From Anaerovorax odorimutans (lineage in GTDB: Bacteria; Bacillota; Clostridia; Peptostreptococcales; Anaerovoracaceae), in NCBI RefSeq assembly GCF_024459955.1, contig NZ_JANFXK010000010.1, positions 62,001 to 126,000 on the forward strand: a stretch of DNA of 64,000 nucleotides. Reading direction: 5' to 3'. The position numbers and the translations under genes were made by a program. Of the stretch, positions 25,457 through 35,740 are shown piece by piece; the stretch's first letter is position 1; each line of letters begins with the position of its first letter. The notes beneath the pieces are model-generated. The model searched no databases. It saw only the letters and a program-made list of their open reading frames with translations, and had not been told where the DNA came from.

Positions 25457-25564
25457 TTTTCAGATAAATACTTGTGAGAAGGTACGGAACTGCTACAGCG
25501 ATGTTTATACGTTTTATTTTATACTTTCGCGCCCTTTTCCCGGGAGGGGATACCGCGCGGAATC

Positions 25565-25593
25565 TTGATTTGTATGGGGGTGCGTGCTATACT
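25565..25593 (+). promoter_or_regulatory. Promoter of the large hybrid kinase
   Basis: TTGATT, 17 bp, TATACT with TGc (extended -10). It is the main signal I see in the 321-bp region (25389-25709) between the divergent genes, and it leaves a leader of about 110 nt. Confidence 0.75.
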
Positions 25594-25709
25594 GATACGT
25601 ATATGGACAGTGTGCGCTTTAGCCGCAATTTGTCAATACGCATAAGTATTCGGAGAGGGGAAACGTTGATAATTCATTGCTCCGCTGTACATTTGGAAAG
25701 GATAAAAAG

Positions 25710-28700
25710 ATGGGAAACGCACAGACGGTGAGCGGGACTGTAGATACATTTTGCCGGGCATGGCTTGAACAACGGGATGCCATAGGGGCGGCGGCATTTT
25801 TAGCAGAAGAAATTAGTTTTATCGGGCCTGGTGAGGGCGAGTACGCCAACGGAAAGGTCGATATGACTCAATATATTCGCCAGGATATTCAGGAGCTGAC
25901 AGAACCGTTTTCATGTGAAACTTCAGTAATCCATGAGCACATGTTTGATGAACATGTTTGCAGTCTGTCCGCGACGCTTACCCTGAAAAATTCTCAATAT
26001 ACCTGGAGGCTGCGTGGATTCTTCGTTTTGGCCCGGCGGTATGAACGCTGGCTGATTCACGATCTGCATATTGCGGAACCGGGCAGCAGCCAGCGGGGGC
26101 AGGAACACTACCCCAAAACTCTGGTGATGGAAAATATTGTTCGCCAGCGGCAGCAGCTTCTGAACGATTCTCTGCCCGGGGGCATGATGGGTGGATATAT
26201 TGAGGAAGGGTTTCCTTTCTACTTTATCAACCGCCAGATGCTGGACTACCTGGGCTATGAGAACGAAGCGGAATTCGTCACTGATATCGGCGGCCTGATT
26301 TCCAACTGCATGCACCCGGATGATCGTGCGGTGGTGGATGCGGCGGTAGGCCGCGGATTGGAGAGCAACAGCCAGTACACAGTGGAATACCGGATGAAGA
26401 AAAAGGACGGCTCTTACATATGGGTGCATGACACCGGGCTGAGGATGACCGCGGAAGATGGGCGGAGCGCGATTACTTCCGTATGCATTGATATTACAGA
26501 GGAAAAACTGCTTCAGGAGCGTGCTAAGGAGCTTTACGAAAAGGAAATCGCCTATTTTGCGGAGCTGACTGTTGCGGAAGGGGCCATGCAGGGACGCATT
26601 AATGTTACCAGGAACCAAGTGGAAAGCTATGTGGCAACTTCGGATGTGGCAGTCGCTACGGTAGGTGACACCTACGACAATACGATTGAACATTTGGCTT
26701 CTTCCGCCGCGGACCTAAAGCAGGGGAATGAGGTTCGCCGTGTTCTTAAACGTGAGAAAGTCCTCGATGATTATGCTAAGGGGGAAACGGACTATCATTT
26801 TGAATTCCTGCGGCAGCGTAACGGTGGGTCGGGAGCTTTCTGGGGAAGTACCAATCTGCGGACCTGCCTTAACCCTAAGACTGGCGATGTTGTGATGTTT
26901 TTCTACACCGTGGATATCACAGAACAGAAGCTGCAGAAACAGCTTTTGGAAAATGTATCCAAATTGGATTATGATATTATTACGGAGATCGACTTGCAGA
27001 CAGGCAAGTATCGTCTGGCGGCATATGAGGACCGGAAAAAGCTGACGATTCCGCTAAAGGGGGATTTTCAAAAGGAAATCAGCCTTGTGGCGGACAGATA
27101 TATGGACGAGGCAGCCCGGGCAGAGTTCCTCGAGAAACTCAATTTTGATTATATGAGAGCGGAACTGTCGGAAAACGGAGTCTATACTTTTATTTTGGAA
27201 GTCCAGGAGGCGCGAGGCAAACGGGTCAAGAGGTTCCAGGTATTCTATATCAGTGAGGAGCTGGACAGGGTCTGCATGACCCGTGCCGATGTGACTGACG
27301 TAATGCGGCAGGGGCAGCGGCAGAAAGAAGAACTGTCCGCGGCTCTGGCAGCTGCCGAACAGGCCAACGCCGCCAAGTCGGATTTTCTTTCGCGCATGAG
27401 CCACGAAATCAGAACTCCTATGAACGCGATTATCGGTATGAGTACTATCGCAGCCCAATCCATCGGCAATGATGAGCAGGTAGCGGATTGTATTTCTAAG
27501 ATCGGCATTTCCTCCCGTTTTCTCCTGTCCCTTATCAATGATATTTTGGACATGAGCCGGATTGAAAGCGGCAAAATGCTGCTGAAAAATGAGAAGATTC
27601 CGACGGAGGAGTTCCTTCAAGGCATCAATTCTATCTGCTATACGCAGGCGGCGTCGAAGGGCCTGGACTACGAGTGTATCGTAGACCCGGTATTGGACGA
27701 TTACTACATTGGCGATGCTATGAAACTCCAGCAAGTGCTGATTAATATTTTAAGCAATGCCATCAAATTTACAAGTGAAGGCGGTCGTGTAGCATTCTCT
27801 GTGGAGCAGCGCAGCAAGACAAAGAATGGTGCAGCGCTTCGATTCATTGTCAACGATACGGGTACGGGTATGAGTGAAGATTTTCTCCCACACATCTTTG
27901 AGGCGTTTTCTCAGGAGAGCACCGGTACTACGGCGCTCTATGGGGGCACCGGTCTGGGAATGGCTATCTCCAAGAATATCATCGATATGATGGGAGGCAA
28001 GATCACCGTGCGGTCCATTAAGGATATCGGTACGGAATTTACCGTGGATGTGAAGCTGGGCATTACTGAGGAAGAGAAGCTGCGGCACAAACAGAAGAAG
28101 CATGATTATAATTTTTCCTATTTGAAAACGCTGGTGGTGGATGACGATGTGGCGGTCTGCGAAAGCGCTGTTTCCACATTGAGAGAGCTTGGAATTACGG
28201 CAAAATGGGTGGACAGCGGCCGCAAAGCGGTAGAGCTGGTAAAGACCCAATGGGAAGCACATAAATATTTTGATATGATTCTCATCGACTGGAAGATGCC
28301 GGACATGGACGGTATTGAAACGGCACGGCAGGTGCGTGCTATCGTAGGTCCGGAGGTTACCATTATTATTATGACCGCTTACGATTGGAGCGCGATTGAG
28401 CATGAGGCCAGGCTGGCCGGCGTTAACCTGCTTATGAGCAAACCCATGTTCAAATCAGCGCTGGTATCGGCTTTCTCCAAAGCATTGGGACAAAAGGAGG
28501 AGCAGGAACAGAAAGGGGACAAGGAGGATTTTAATTTTATAGGAAAACGGATTTTGCTGGTGGAGGACAATGCGATCAATACTGAGGTTGCCGCCGCGCT
28601 GCTGGAGACCAGCGGGTTTGAGGTGGATACCGCAGAGAACGGATTACAGGCGCTGGAGATCTTCACCAGAAGCCAGGCGGGGTATTATGACGCAATCCTG

Positions 28701-28931
28701 ATGGATATTCGGATGCCCCTGATGGACGGCCTGACGGCGACGAGGAATATCCGGCATCTGAGCAATGCGGATGCTAAGACAATCCCCATTATCGCCATGA
28801 CTGCCAACGCATTCGACGATGACATCGAAAAATCCAAGGAAGCGGGAATGAACGCCCACCTGGCAAAGCCCATCGAACCCATGCGGCTATACCAGACTCT
28901 TTATGATTTTATTTTTGGGAAAGAGGAGTAA
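25710..28931 (+). CDS. Large hybrid histidine kinase: SnoaL-like, PAS, HisKA, HATPase, two receivers
   Basis: A 1073-residue soluble signalling protein. Residues 5-125 look like a SnoaL/NTF2-like domain (FCRAWLEQRDAIGAAAFLAEEISFIG; only its FCRAWLEQRD core is quoted as diagnostic). PAS domains follow at about 150-275 (HPDDRAVVDAAV) and in the middle region. HisKA has SRMSHEIRTPMNA (about 562). HATPase_c has NDTGTGMS and GGTGLGMA. Two receivers sit at about 802-920 (LIDWKMPDMDG) and 946-1065 (LMDIRMPLMDG). No output regulator is adjacent. The start is the ATG after GGAAAGGATAAAAAG. Confidence 0.88.
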   Translation: MGNAQTVSGTVDTFCRAWLEQRDAIGAAAFLAEEISFIGPGEGEYANGKVDMTQYIRQDIQELTEPFSCETSVIHEHMFDEHVCSLSATLTLKNSQYTWRLRGFFVLARRYERWLIHDLHIAEPGSSQRGQEHYPKTLVMENIVRQRQQLLNDSLPGGMMGGYIEEGFPFYFINRQMLDYLGYENEAEFVTDIGGLISNCMHPDDRAVVDAAVGRGLESNSQYTVEYRMKKKDGSYIWVHDTGLRMTAEDGRSAITSVCIDITEEKLLQERAKELYEKEIAYFAELTVAEGAMQGRINVTRNQVESYVATSDVAVATVGDTYDNTIEHLASSAADLKQGNEVRRVLKREKVLDDYAKGETDYHFEFLRQRNGGSGAFWGSTNLRTCLNPKTGDVVMFFYTVDITEQKLQKQLLENVSKLDYDIITEIDLQTGKYRLAAYEDRKKLTIPLKGDFQKEISLVADRYMDEAARAEFLEKLNFDYMRAELSENGVYTFILEVQEARGKRVKRFQVFYISEELDRVCMTRADVTDVMRQGQRQKEELSAALAAAEQANAAKSDFLSRMSHEIRTPMNAIIGMSTIAAQSIGNDEQVADCISKIGISSRFLLSLINDILDMSRIESGKMLLKNEKIPTEEFLQGINSICYTQAASKGLDYECIVDPVLDDYYIGDAMKLQQVLINILSNAIKFTSEGGRVAFSVEQRSKTKNGAALRFIVNDTGTGMSEDFLPHIFEAFSQESTGTTALYGGTGLGMAISKNIIDMMGGKITVRSIKDIGTEFTVDVKLGITEEEKLRHKQKKHDYNFSYLKTLVVDDDVAVCESAVSTLRELGITAKWVDSGRKAVELVKTQWEAHKYFDMILIDWKMPDMDGIETARQVRAIVGPEVTIIIMTAYDWSAIEHEARLAGVNLLMSKPMFKSALVSAFSKALGQKEEQEQKGDKEDFNFIGKRILLVEDNAINTEVAAALLETSGFEVDTAENGLQALEIFTRSQAGYYDAILMDIRMPLMDGLTATRNIRHLSNADAKTIPIIAMTANAFDDDIEKSKEAGMNAHLAKPIEPMRLYQTLYDFIFGKEE

Positions 28932-28973
28932 GCAACCGGTGCGCTGTGCAAGGAAATTTCCCTATATAGAAAT

Positions 28974-29022
28974 CAAGGAAGCACAGAACGAACGTTTCTT
29001 TTATCCTGTGTTTCCTTGTTTT
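28974..29022 (+). terminator. Hairpin with embedded LexA-like box, copy 1
   Basis: CAAGGAAGCACAG (28974-28986) pairs with CTGTGTTTCCTTG (29006-29018, one wobble), and TTTTTT follows, so it can terminate the kinase transcript. GAACGAACGTTT at 28986-28997 fits the Gram-positive LexA pattern GAACRNRYGTTY. The segment from 28975 to about 29048 is a diverged copy of 29741-29819. Confidence 0.6.
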
Positions 29023-29024
29023 TT

Positions 29025-29420
29025 GTGCTGGAATGAAAGGAAAATAAGGTTTCAATTTGGGATATGGAATTTTTTTGAAATATGCATATTTGTTCAACAA
29101 CGGATTCCTTTCTGCTTTGTTGTTGATGTATTTTCAAGGGTTGCGGTCTCTGTTCCTGTTCAAAGCTGCATATTAATCGAGATTCTACGCTCACATGCTC
29201 TGTATCCTTGAGAAAAGTTCAACAAGAACCTGACTTTTCGCTGCGTGTTGATAAAAATAGCAATTTGTCTTTTTTGCAGTTTTCCATATGAGCCGATTCT
29301 TGCGGCATAACTTGCTGCAAGGCAGAAAATGCTGGGCAGGGTGGGCTTATTAATTGAAATTACAAAGTGACTTGAAGCGGTAAAAGGACAGCAAAAACAG
29401 TAATGCGTGTTATGAATGAA
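29025..29420. other. Non-coding stretch between the kinase and the small membrane peptide
   Basis: About 400 bp of AT-rich DNA without a supported gene. The longest open frames have no RBS and no recognisable protein similarity. It begins with a promoter-like TGTGCTGGAATG that matches the second copy at 29792. It may be eroded remains of inserted DNA. Confidence 0.5.
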
Positions 29421-29450
29421 TTGATCTGTTTTTATGGAAAATGTTATAAT
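29421..29450 (+). promoter_or_regulatory. Promoter of the 49-residue membrane peptide
   Basis: TTGATC, 18 bp, TATAAT with TGt ahead (extended -10). Confidence 0.7.
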
Positions 29451-29477
29451 TAGTTAAATCCAGAGGATACTTATTAC

Positions 29478-29491
29478 GATATGCGCATATC
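29478..29491. promoter_or_regulatory. Perfect 14-bp palindrome in the peptide leader
   Basis: GATATGCGCATATC lies about 20 bp after the predicted transcription start of the small-peptide gene. Position and symmetry suggest a repressor operator, not a terminator; no T-run follows. Confidence 0.4.
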
Positions 29492-29553
29492 CAGCAGGTT
29501 AAACATTGTGATATTAGCAGATTTTTTCTAAATTAGTTAAGGAGAATGTTTGG

Positions 29554-29703
29554 ATGAATAATGATGGACAACTAATGACTTTAGGACCATTTATATTGCT
29601 TATTATTGTAGCAGTTTTTGTTATTGCGGGTGTAGTAGTATATAAATGTTTAAAAAAACCGAATCAAGAAAAAAAGAATATTAATAAAAATCCAGAAAAG
29701 TGA
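29554..29703 (+). CDS. Small single-TM membrane peptide, 49 aa
   Basis: ATG preceded by AAGGAG at good spacing opens a 49-codon frame. The product has a polar N-terminus (MNNDGQLMT), a hydrophobic helix of about 20 residues (PFILLIIVAVFVIAGVVVY) and a lysine/asparagine-rich cytoplasmic tail (KKPNQEKKNINKNPEK). It has its own promoter upstream and a terminator downstream, which together make it a convincing gene. Topology resembles small toxic or membrane-modulating peptides, but no family is recognised and no antisense antitoxin was identified. Confidence 0.65.
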   Translation: MNNDGQLMTLGPFILLIIVAVFVIAGVVVYKCLKKPNQEKKNINKNPEK

Positions 29704-29744
29704 AATCAGTAACTAATTCTGGTGGACAAGTATAACTGTTAAAG

Positions 29745-29802
29745 AAGTACAGAACAAATGTTCCTTTTTGTTCTGTACTTTTTAATTTTTCTGTGCTAGA
29801 AT
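29745..29802 (+). promoter_or_regulatory. LexA-type SOS box, hairpin and promoter, copy 2
   Basis: AAGTACAGAACAAA (29745-29758) pairs perfectly with TTTGTTCTGTACTT (29767-29780) and is followed by TTTAATTTTT, a terminator for the small peptide. GAACAAATGTTC (29752-29763) is a consensus LexA site inside the hairpin. TG-c-TAGAAT (29794-29802) is an extended -10 with a weak -35. This is the likely start of the RhuM-uvrB-uvrA transcript. Confidence 0.65.
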
Positions 29803-29871
29803 GGAAGGAAAATGAGGGTATCTGTAAAATTATTAGTTTGGCAAGAACAGCTATGATAGGAGAAAATTTGT

Positions 29872-30888
29872 ATGAGCGAATTTCCCTTTATTATTTATAA
29901 ATCGCAGCAAGAAGATGTGTCTGTTAATGCGCTAATGAAGAATGAAACAATTTGGCTGACCCAAAAAGGAATGGCAGAGTTATTTGGAATTGATAAATCA
30001 GGGATTAGCAGACATTTGAAAAATATTTTTGAAAGTGGAGAACTAGATGAAAAAGTGGTTGTTGCAAAAATTGCAATACCCACTCAGCACGGAGCTATCC
30101 CTGATAAAGTCCAGAACTCCTTAACAAATTATTATAATTTAGATGCCATTATATCGGTTGGTTATCGGGTTGACTCTATGCGCGCTACACATTTTCGCAT
30201 ATGGGCTACGGGTGTATTAAAGGACTTTATAATCAAAGGATTCGCAATGGATGATGAGCGGTTGAAACAGGGGAAAACAGCCTTTGGGAATGATTATTTC
30301 AGAGAGCTGTTGGAGAGAGTACGGTCAATTCGAGCCAGTGAGCGAAGAATTTGGCAGCAGGTTACAGACATCTTTGCAGAATGCAGTATTGATTATGACA
30401 AAAACGCTGAGATAACACATCAGTTTTATGCTATGGTGCAAAATAAATTTCATTATGCAATTGCCGGACAAACAGCCGCTGAGATCGTTTATACAAAGGC
30501 AGACCATACAAAAGATCATATGGGCCTTACAACCTGGAAGGCTGCACCGGATGGGCGGGTATTAAAATCAGATGTTTCAATTGCTAAAAATTACTTGAAC
30601 GAGAAACAAATTAGAAGTTTAGAAAGAGCAGTGACAGGATACTTTGATTATATAGAGGATTTGATTGAGCGCGAAAATACGTTTACTATGGAGGAATTTG
30701 CCAGCAGCGTCAATGCGTTTCTTGAATTCAGAAGATACGATATCTTACCGGATAAGGGCAGGATATCAAGTAGACAGGCGAAAGAAAAGGCAGAAGCTGA
30801 ATATGAACTATTTAGTAAGACGCAGAATATTGAATCTGATTTTGATAAACAGGTAAAAAAACTATTGGAAGAAAAATCGAATCAGTAA
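29872..30888 (+). CDS. RhuM-family protein (virulence RhuM)
   Basis: A 338-residue cytoplasmic protein of the RhuM family. Family traits seen are the N-terminal winged-helix-like block TIWLTQKGMAELFGIDKSGISRHLKNIF (core WLTQKGMAELF), the RATHFRIWATGVLKDFIIKGF region and a long helical C-terminus. RhuM proteins occur in genomic islands beside restriction or defence genes, and their activity is not well defined. Base composition is visibly richer in A+T than the uvr genes. It sits between an SOS promoter and uvrB, 20 bp upstream of uvrB, so it is probably DNA-damage-inducible. Confidence 0.85.
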   Translation: MSEFPFIIYKSQQEDVSVNALMKNETIWLTQKGMAELFGIDKSGISRHLKNIFESGELDEKVVVAKIAIPTQHGAIPDKVQNSLTNYYNLDAIISVGYRVDSMRATHFRIWATGVLKDFIIKGFAMDDERLKQGKTAFGNDYFRELLERVRSIRASERRIWQQVTDIFAECSIDYDKNAEITHQFYAMVQNKFHYAIAGQTAAEIVYTKADHTKDHMGLTTWKAAPDGRVLKSDVSIAKNYLNEKQIRSLERAVTGYFDYIEDLIERENTFTMEEFASSVNAFLEFRRYDILPDKGRISSRQAKEKAEAEYELFSKTQNIESDFDKQVKKLLEEKSNQ

Positions 30889-30908
30889 ACCAAGGGAGAG
30901 AAAAATAA

Positions 30909-32891
30909 ATGCGTGAAGAACGACGTTTTGAAATAGCTTCAGAATACAAGCCCATGGGCGACCAGCCACAGGCAATCGAAAAACTGGCGCAGGGCATCAT
31001 GGAGGGAAAAGAACATCAGACCCTGATGGGGGTCACCGGTTCCGGAAAAACCTTTACCATGGCCAATATCATACAAAAAGTACAAAAACCGACGCTGGTT
31101 ATTTCCCACAACAAAACACTGGCCGCACAGCTCCACGGAGAATTCAAGGAGTTTTTCCCGGACAACGCGGTGGAATACTTTGTGTCCTACTACGACTACT
31201 ACCAGCCGGAGGCTTACGTGCCTTCCACAGACACATATATCGAAAAAGACTCCGACATCAACGATGAAATTGAAAAACTGCGCCACTCGGCGACAGCAGC
31301 CCTGTCGGAACGGCGGGACGTTATCATCGTAGCCAGCGTTTCCTGTATTTACGGATTGGGAAGTCCGGTGGATTACGAGAATCAGGTGCTTTCCCTGCGC
31401 CCGGGCATGGAAAAGAACCGTCAGGAAATCCTCCGGCGTCTGGTGGACATCCAGTACACCCGCAACGACATGGGTTTTACCAGAGGAACCTTCCGGGTAC
31501 GGGGGGATGTGGTGGATATCTATCCGGCCGGAGCTGAAAACGCCGTCAGAGTCGAGCTTTTCGGCGATGAGGTGGAAACCATCAAGGAACTCAATCCGGT
31601 TACAGGCGAGATCATCGGGCTGCGCAACCATGTTGCCGTATATCCGGCGTCTCATTACGTTACCACAAAAGAAAAGATTGAAGAGGCGGCCCTGACCATC
31701 GGCGCAGAGCTGGAAGAACGGGTTCAGTGGTTCAAGGACCGGGGCAAGCTGATCGAAGCCCAGAGAATCGAACAGCGGACCCGCTACGATATCGAAATGC
31801 TGCGGGAGATCGGCAGCTGCAAGGGAATCGAAAACTATTCCCGTCATCTCAACGGCCTGCCGCCGGGAACCCGCCCTTATACGCTGATCGACTATTTCCC
31901 CGACGATTTTCTGATTATGATCGACGAGTCTCACGTGATGCTGCCCCAGCTGCGGGCCATGTACGCCGGGGACCGTTCGCGGAAGAGCTCACTGGTGGAA
32001 TACGGTTTCCGTTTGCCTTCGGCGCTGGACAACCGTCCTCTTCAATTCGAAGAATTCCAAAAGCTGGCCAACCAGTGCGTTTACGTCAGCGCTACGCCGG
32101 GTCCTTACGAAAAGGAACAGAGCGGCGGTATCACAGCGGAACAGATCATTCGTCCGACTGGCCTTTTGGACCCATTGATTCAGGTGCAGAAGAGCGAAGG
32201 CCAGATCGACCATCTGATCGGAGAGATCAATAAAACCGTAGAAAAGGAAGAAAAGGTTCTGGTGACGACTCTGACCAAAAAAATGGCCGAGAGCCTTACA
32301 GATTATCTGAAAAATGCCGGAATCCGTGTTAGATATCTCCATTCTGAGGTAGATACATTGGAGCGGATGGAAATCATTCGGGATCTGCGAATGAATGTTT
32401 TCGACGTGCTGGTAGGCATCAACCTGCTGCGGGAAGGACTGGACATTCCGGAGGTTTCCCTGGTGGCTATTTTAGACGCAGACAAGCAGGGTTTCCTGCG
32501 TACCGAGACTTCGCTGATCCAGACCATCGGCCGTGCGGCCAGACATTCGGAGGGCCGAGTCATCATGTATGCCGATGAAATCAGTCCGGCCATGAAGGTT
32601 TCCATTGAAGAGACGGAGCGGCGGCGCAAGATTCAGGACGCTTATAACAAGGAACACGGAATCACGCCGCAGACCATTAAAAAATCGGTGCGGGCAGTAA
32701 TCGAGGCCACCAAGGTGGCGGAGGACGAAGCCCAGTATCAGGGAAAGAGTCCGCTGGAGCTGACGAAGAAAGAACTGGCGGCTTATGTAAAGCAGCTGGA
32801 AAAGGAAATGAAACAGGCGGCGGCCGATTTGCAGTTCGAGCGGGCGGCCATGCTGCGTGACCAGATTTTCGAATATAAAGTAAAACTATAA
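30909..32891 (+). CDS. uvrB: UvrABC excinuclease subunit B
   Basis: The damage-verification helicase-like subunit of nucleotide excision repair. The 660-residue product has the normal length. It shows Walker [11 protein letters not shown] (about residue 38), the beta-hairpin sequence [10 protein letters not shown] that clamps DNA, helicase motifs DESHVMLPQ and [10 protein letters not shown], and a C-terminal UVR domain ([12 protein letters not shown]) for UvrC/UvrA contact. The RBS is GGGAGAG. uvrA follows 11 bp later. Confidence 0.97.
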   Translation: MREERRFEIASEYKPMGDQPQAIEKLAQGIMEGKEHQTLMGVTGSGKTFTMANIIQKVQKPTLVISHNKTLAAQLHGEFKEFFPDNAVEYFVSYYDYYQPEAYVPSTDTYIEKDSDINDEIEKLRHSATAALSERRDVIIVASVSCIYGLGSPVDYENQVLSLRPGMEKNRQEILRRLVDIQYTRNDMGFTRGTFRVRGDVVDIYPAGAENAVRVELFGDEVETIKELNPVTGEIIGLRNHVAVYPASHYVTTKEKIEEAALTIGAELEERVQWFKDRGKLIEAQRIEQRTRYDIEMLREIGSCKGIENYSRHLNGLPPGTRPYTLIDYFPDDFLIMIDESHVMLPQLRAMYAGDRSRKSSLVEYGFRLPSALDNRPLQFEEFQKLANQCVYVSATPGPYEKEQSGGITAEQIIRPTGLLDPLIQVQKSEGQIDHLIGEINKTVEKEEKVLVTTLTKKMAESLTDYLKNAGIRVRYLHSEVDTLERMEIIRDLRMNVFDVLVGINLLREGLDIPEVSLVAILDADKQGFLRTETSLIQTIGRAARHSEGRVIMYADEISPAMKVSIEETERRRKIQDAYNKEHGITPQTIKKSVRAVIEATKVAEDEAQYQGKSPLELTKKELAAYVKQLEKEMKQAAADLQFERAAMLRDQIFEYKVKL

Positions 32892-32902
32892 GAGGATAAG
32901 AG

Positions 32903-35740
32903 ATGACAAAAGACATTCACATTAAAGGAGCAAATGAAAACAATTTAAAAAATATTGATGTAACCATTCCCAGGGATCAGATGGTGGTGCTGACGGGGCT
33001 TTCCGGATCGGGAAAATCCTCGCTGGCCTTTGATACCATTTACGCAGAGGGTCAGCGGCGCTATGTAGAGAGCCTTTCCTCCTATGCCAGACAGTTTCTG
33101 GGACAGATGGAAAAGCCCAACGTGGAATATATCGAAGGCCTTTCACCGGCCATTTCCATCGACCAGAAGACCACCAGTAAAAACCCCAGATCCACGGTGG
33201 GAACTGTAACCGAAATCTACGACTATCTGCGGCTTTTGTACGCCCGTATCGGGGTGCCCCACTGCCCGGTCTGCGGCAAGGAAATATCCAGCCAGTCGGT
33301 GGATCAGATTGTGGATTTGCTGATGGACTTGGGCGAAAAGACCAGAATTACCATGCTGGCCCCGGTGGTACGCCAGAGAAAGGGCGAACATGAAAAGATT
33401 CTGGAGCGGATTCGCAAGGAAGGTTTTACCAGAGTCAGAGTGGATGGAGAGATCCGGCAGATTAACGAAGAAGATATCAAACTGGAAAAGAATTTAAAAC
33501 ATATCATTGAGATCGTGATTGACCGAATTATCGTCAAGGAAGGGGCGGAAAGCCGTCTGGCGGAAGCCTGCGAGCTGGCTATTTCCCACGGCGACGGTTT
33601 GATCGTGGCCCATATCAAACAGGACGATGAAGAATACGACCGGATCTTCAGTACCAGTCTGGCCTGTCCGGAGCACGGAGTCAGCATCGCTGAGCTGGAG
33701 CCGCGGATGTTTTCCTTTAACAATCCTTTCGGCGCCTGCCCGGACTGCAAAGGGCTGGGGTTCATCCAGAGGATTGACCCGGATCTGATCATCACCAAAC
33801 AGGATGTCAGCATACCGGACGGCTGCCTTTCCACGATCTTCGCCTCCATGGAGTTTTCAGGCTTTTACCGGCAGATGATCGAGGCTCTGGCTGAGTATCA
33901 CGGTGTCGATATCAATACCCCATACAACAAGCTGCCGAAGAAATTTAAAAAAGAGCTGTTATACGGAACAGGTACCCGCCATCTCAAGTATTACTATACC
34001 AGCCGCAGCAACGGTACCAAGTCCTATCGGGATCACCCATTTGAGGGCGTGATTAATAATCTGGAGCGCAGATACCGTGAAACCAACTCCGAGTTTATTA
34101 AGGAGAAGATGAGCAAATACATGACCATAACGCCTTGCGATACCTGCGGAGGCAGGCGTCTGAGGCCGGAGATTCTGGCTGTCACAGTAGGCGGCAAAAA
34201 TATTATGGAATTCTGCGAGCTGTCGGTACGTGACGCCTATGAATTTGTTGAAGGACTGCAGCTTACAGAGAGGGAGCTGATGATCGCCAATCAGGTTCTC
34301 AAGGAAGTCAAGGCCAGACTCAATTTCCTCATAGATGTGGGCCTGGACTACCTGACCCTTTCCAGAGCTTCCGCGACCCTTTCCGGCGGCGAATCGCAGC
34401 GTATCCGGCTGGCCACACAGATCGGCTCCAGTTTGGTGGGCGTTTTGTATATTCTGGACGAGCCCAGCATCGGCCTGCACCAGAAGGATAATGAAAAGCT
34501 GCTGGCTACCCTGCGCCACCTGACCGACATCGGCAACACTCTCATTGTGGTGGAACACGATGAGGACACCATGTACGCTGCGGACCATATCGTGGATATC
34601 GGTCCGGGAGCCGGCCTTCACGGCGGTGAGCTGGTAGCCGAAGGCACGGTGGAGGACATCAAAAAGAATAAAAGGTCCATCACCGGACAGTATCTGAGCG
34701 GTGCGAAAAAAATCGAAGTGCCGAAGGCCCGCCGCAAGGGAAACGGGCTCAAAATTCAGATCAAAGGCGCTGCGGAGAACAATCTGAAAAAGATCAACGT
34801 GAACATCCCCCTGGGCAAGCTGGTCTGTGTTACTGGAGTTTCCGGTTCAGGAAAGAGCAGCCTGGTCAATGAGATTCTTTATAAAGGAGTGGCTGCTGAA
34901 ACTAACGGGCTGAAAGCCAAAGCCGGCGCTCATAAAAAGATTTTGGGAATTGAAAATATCGACAAAGTAATCGATATCAATCAGTCGCCCATCGGCAGAA
35001 CGCCTCGCTCCAATCCGGCTACTTATACCGGCGTGTTTACGCCGATTCGGGACCTGTTTGCCCAGCTGCCGGAGGCCAAACTGAGGGGATACGAAAAGGG
35101 CCGGTTCAGCTTTAACGTAAAGGGCGGCCGCTGCGAAGCCTGCAGCGGAGACGGCATCATTAAGATTGAAATGCACTTCCTGCCAGACGTGTACGTGCCC
35201 TGTGAAGTCTGCAAAGGCAAGCGCTACAACCGGGAGACTCTGGAAGTAAAATATAAAGGGAAGAGCATCTTTGACGTATTGGATATGAACGTGACGGAAG
35301 CATTGGAATTTTTCCAGCACATCCCGTCTATTTCCAGACAGCTGGAGACCCTGGAGCAGGTGGGCCTGGGCTACATCAAGCTGGGACAGCCTTCAACGCA
35401 GCTTTCCGGCGGTGAGGCCCAGAGGATTAAGCTGGCTTCGGAGCTGTCCAAACGAAGCACCGGCAAGACGCTGTACATCCTGGACGAGCCGACTACAGGG
35501 CTGCATTTTGCCGACGTGGACAAGCTGCTGCAAGTTCTGGACACCTTGGTGGATGCAGGAAACACGGTAGTTGTTATCGAACACAATCTGGACGTAATCA
35601 AACGGGCCGATCATATTATTGACTTGGGGCCGGACGGCGGATTCCGCGGCGGCGAGATCGTGGCCGAGGGAACCCCGGAAGAGGTGGCGGAGGTAGAAGC
35701 GTCCTATACGGGTCAGTTTTTGAAAAAGATGTTGAAATAA
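32903..35740 (+). CDS. uvrA: UvrABC excinuclease subunit A
   Basis: The damage-recognition ATPase of nucleotide excision repair, 945 residues with two ABC modules. Walker A motifs are GLSGSGKSS (about residue 32) and GVSGSGKSS (about 645). The signatures are [12 protein letters not shown] and [12 protein letters not shown]. Zinc-finger cysteines are visible in CPVCG, CDTCGG and the CEAC...CEVC hairpin. One position that is usually Cys is His in CPEHG. It forms an operon with uvrB, likely under LexA control. Confidence 0.97.
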   Translation: MTKDIHIKGANENNLKNIDVTIPRDQMVVLTGLSGSGKSSLAFDTIYAEGQRRYVESLSSYARQFLGQMEKPNVEYIEGLSPAISIDQKTTSKNPRSTVGTVTEIYDYLRLLYARIGVPHCPVCGKEISSQSVDQIVDLLMDLGEKTRITMLAPVVRQRKGEHEKILERIRKEGFTRVRVDGEIRQINEEDIKLEKNLKHIIEIVIDRIIVKEGAESRLAEACELAISHGDGLIVAHIKQDDEEYDRIFSTSLACPEHGVSIAELEPRMFSFNNPFGACPDCKGLGFIQRIDPDLIITKQDVSIPDGCLSTIFASMEFSGFYRQMIEALAEYHGVDINTPYNKLPKKFKKELLYGTGTRHLKYYYTSRSNGTKSYRDHPFEGVINNLERRYRETNSEFIKEKMSKYMTITPCDTCGGRRLRPEILAVTVGGKNIMEFCELSVRDAYEFVEGLQLTERELMIANQVLKEVKARLNFLIDVGLDYLTLSRASATLSGGESQRIRLATQIGSSLVGVLYILDEPSIGLHQKDNEKLLATLRHLTDIGNTLIVVEHDEDTMYAADHIVDIGPGAGLHGGELVAEGTVEDIKKNKRSITGQYLSGAKKIEVPKARRKGNGLKIQIKGAAENNLKKINVNIPLGKLVCVTGVSGSGKSSLVNEILYKGVAAETNGLKAKAGAHKKILGIENIDKVIDINQSPIGRTPRSNPATYTGVFTPIRDLFAQLPEAKLRGYEKGRFSFNVKGGRCEACSGDGIIKIEMHFLPDVYVPCEVCKGKRYNRETLEVKYKGKSIFDVLDMNVTEALEFFQHIPSISRQLETLEQVGLGYIKLGQPSTQLSGGEAQRIKLASELSKRSTGKTLYILDEPTTGLHFADVDKLLQVLDTLVDAGNTVVVIEHNLDVIKRADHIIDLGPDGGFRGGEIVAEGTPEEVAEVEASYTGQFLKKMLK

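Noticed and set aside
28903-29211. 102-codon frame after the large hybrid kinase
   Set aside because: It begins inside the kinase gene in another frame, runs through the hairpin/LexA segment, and has no RBS or recognisable product.
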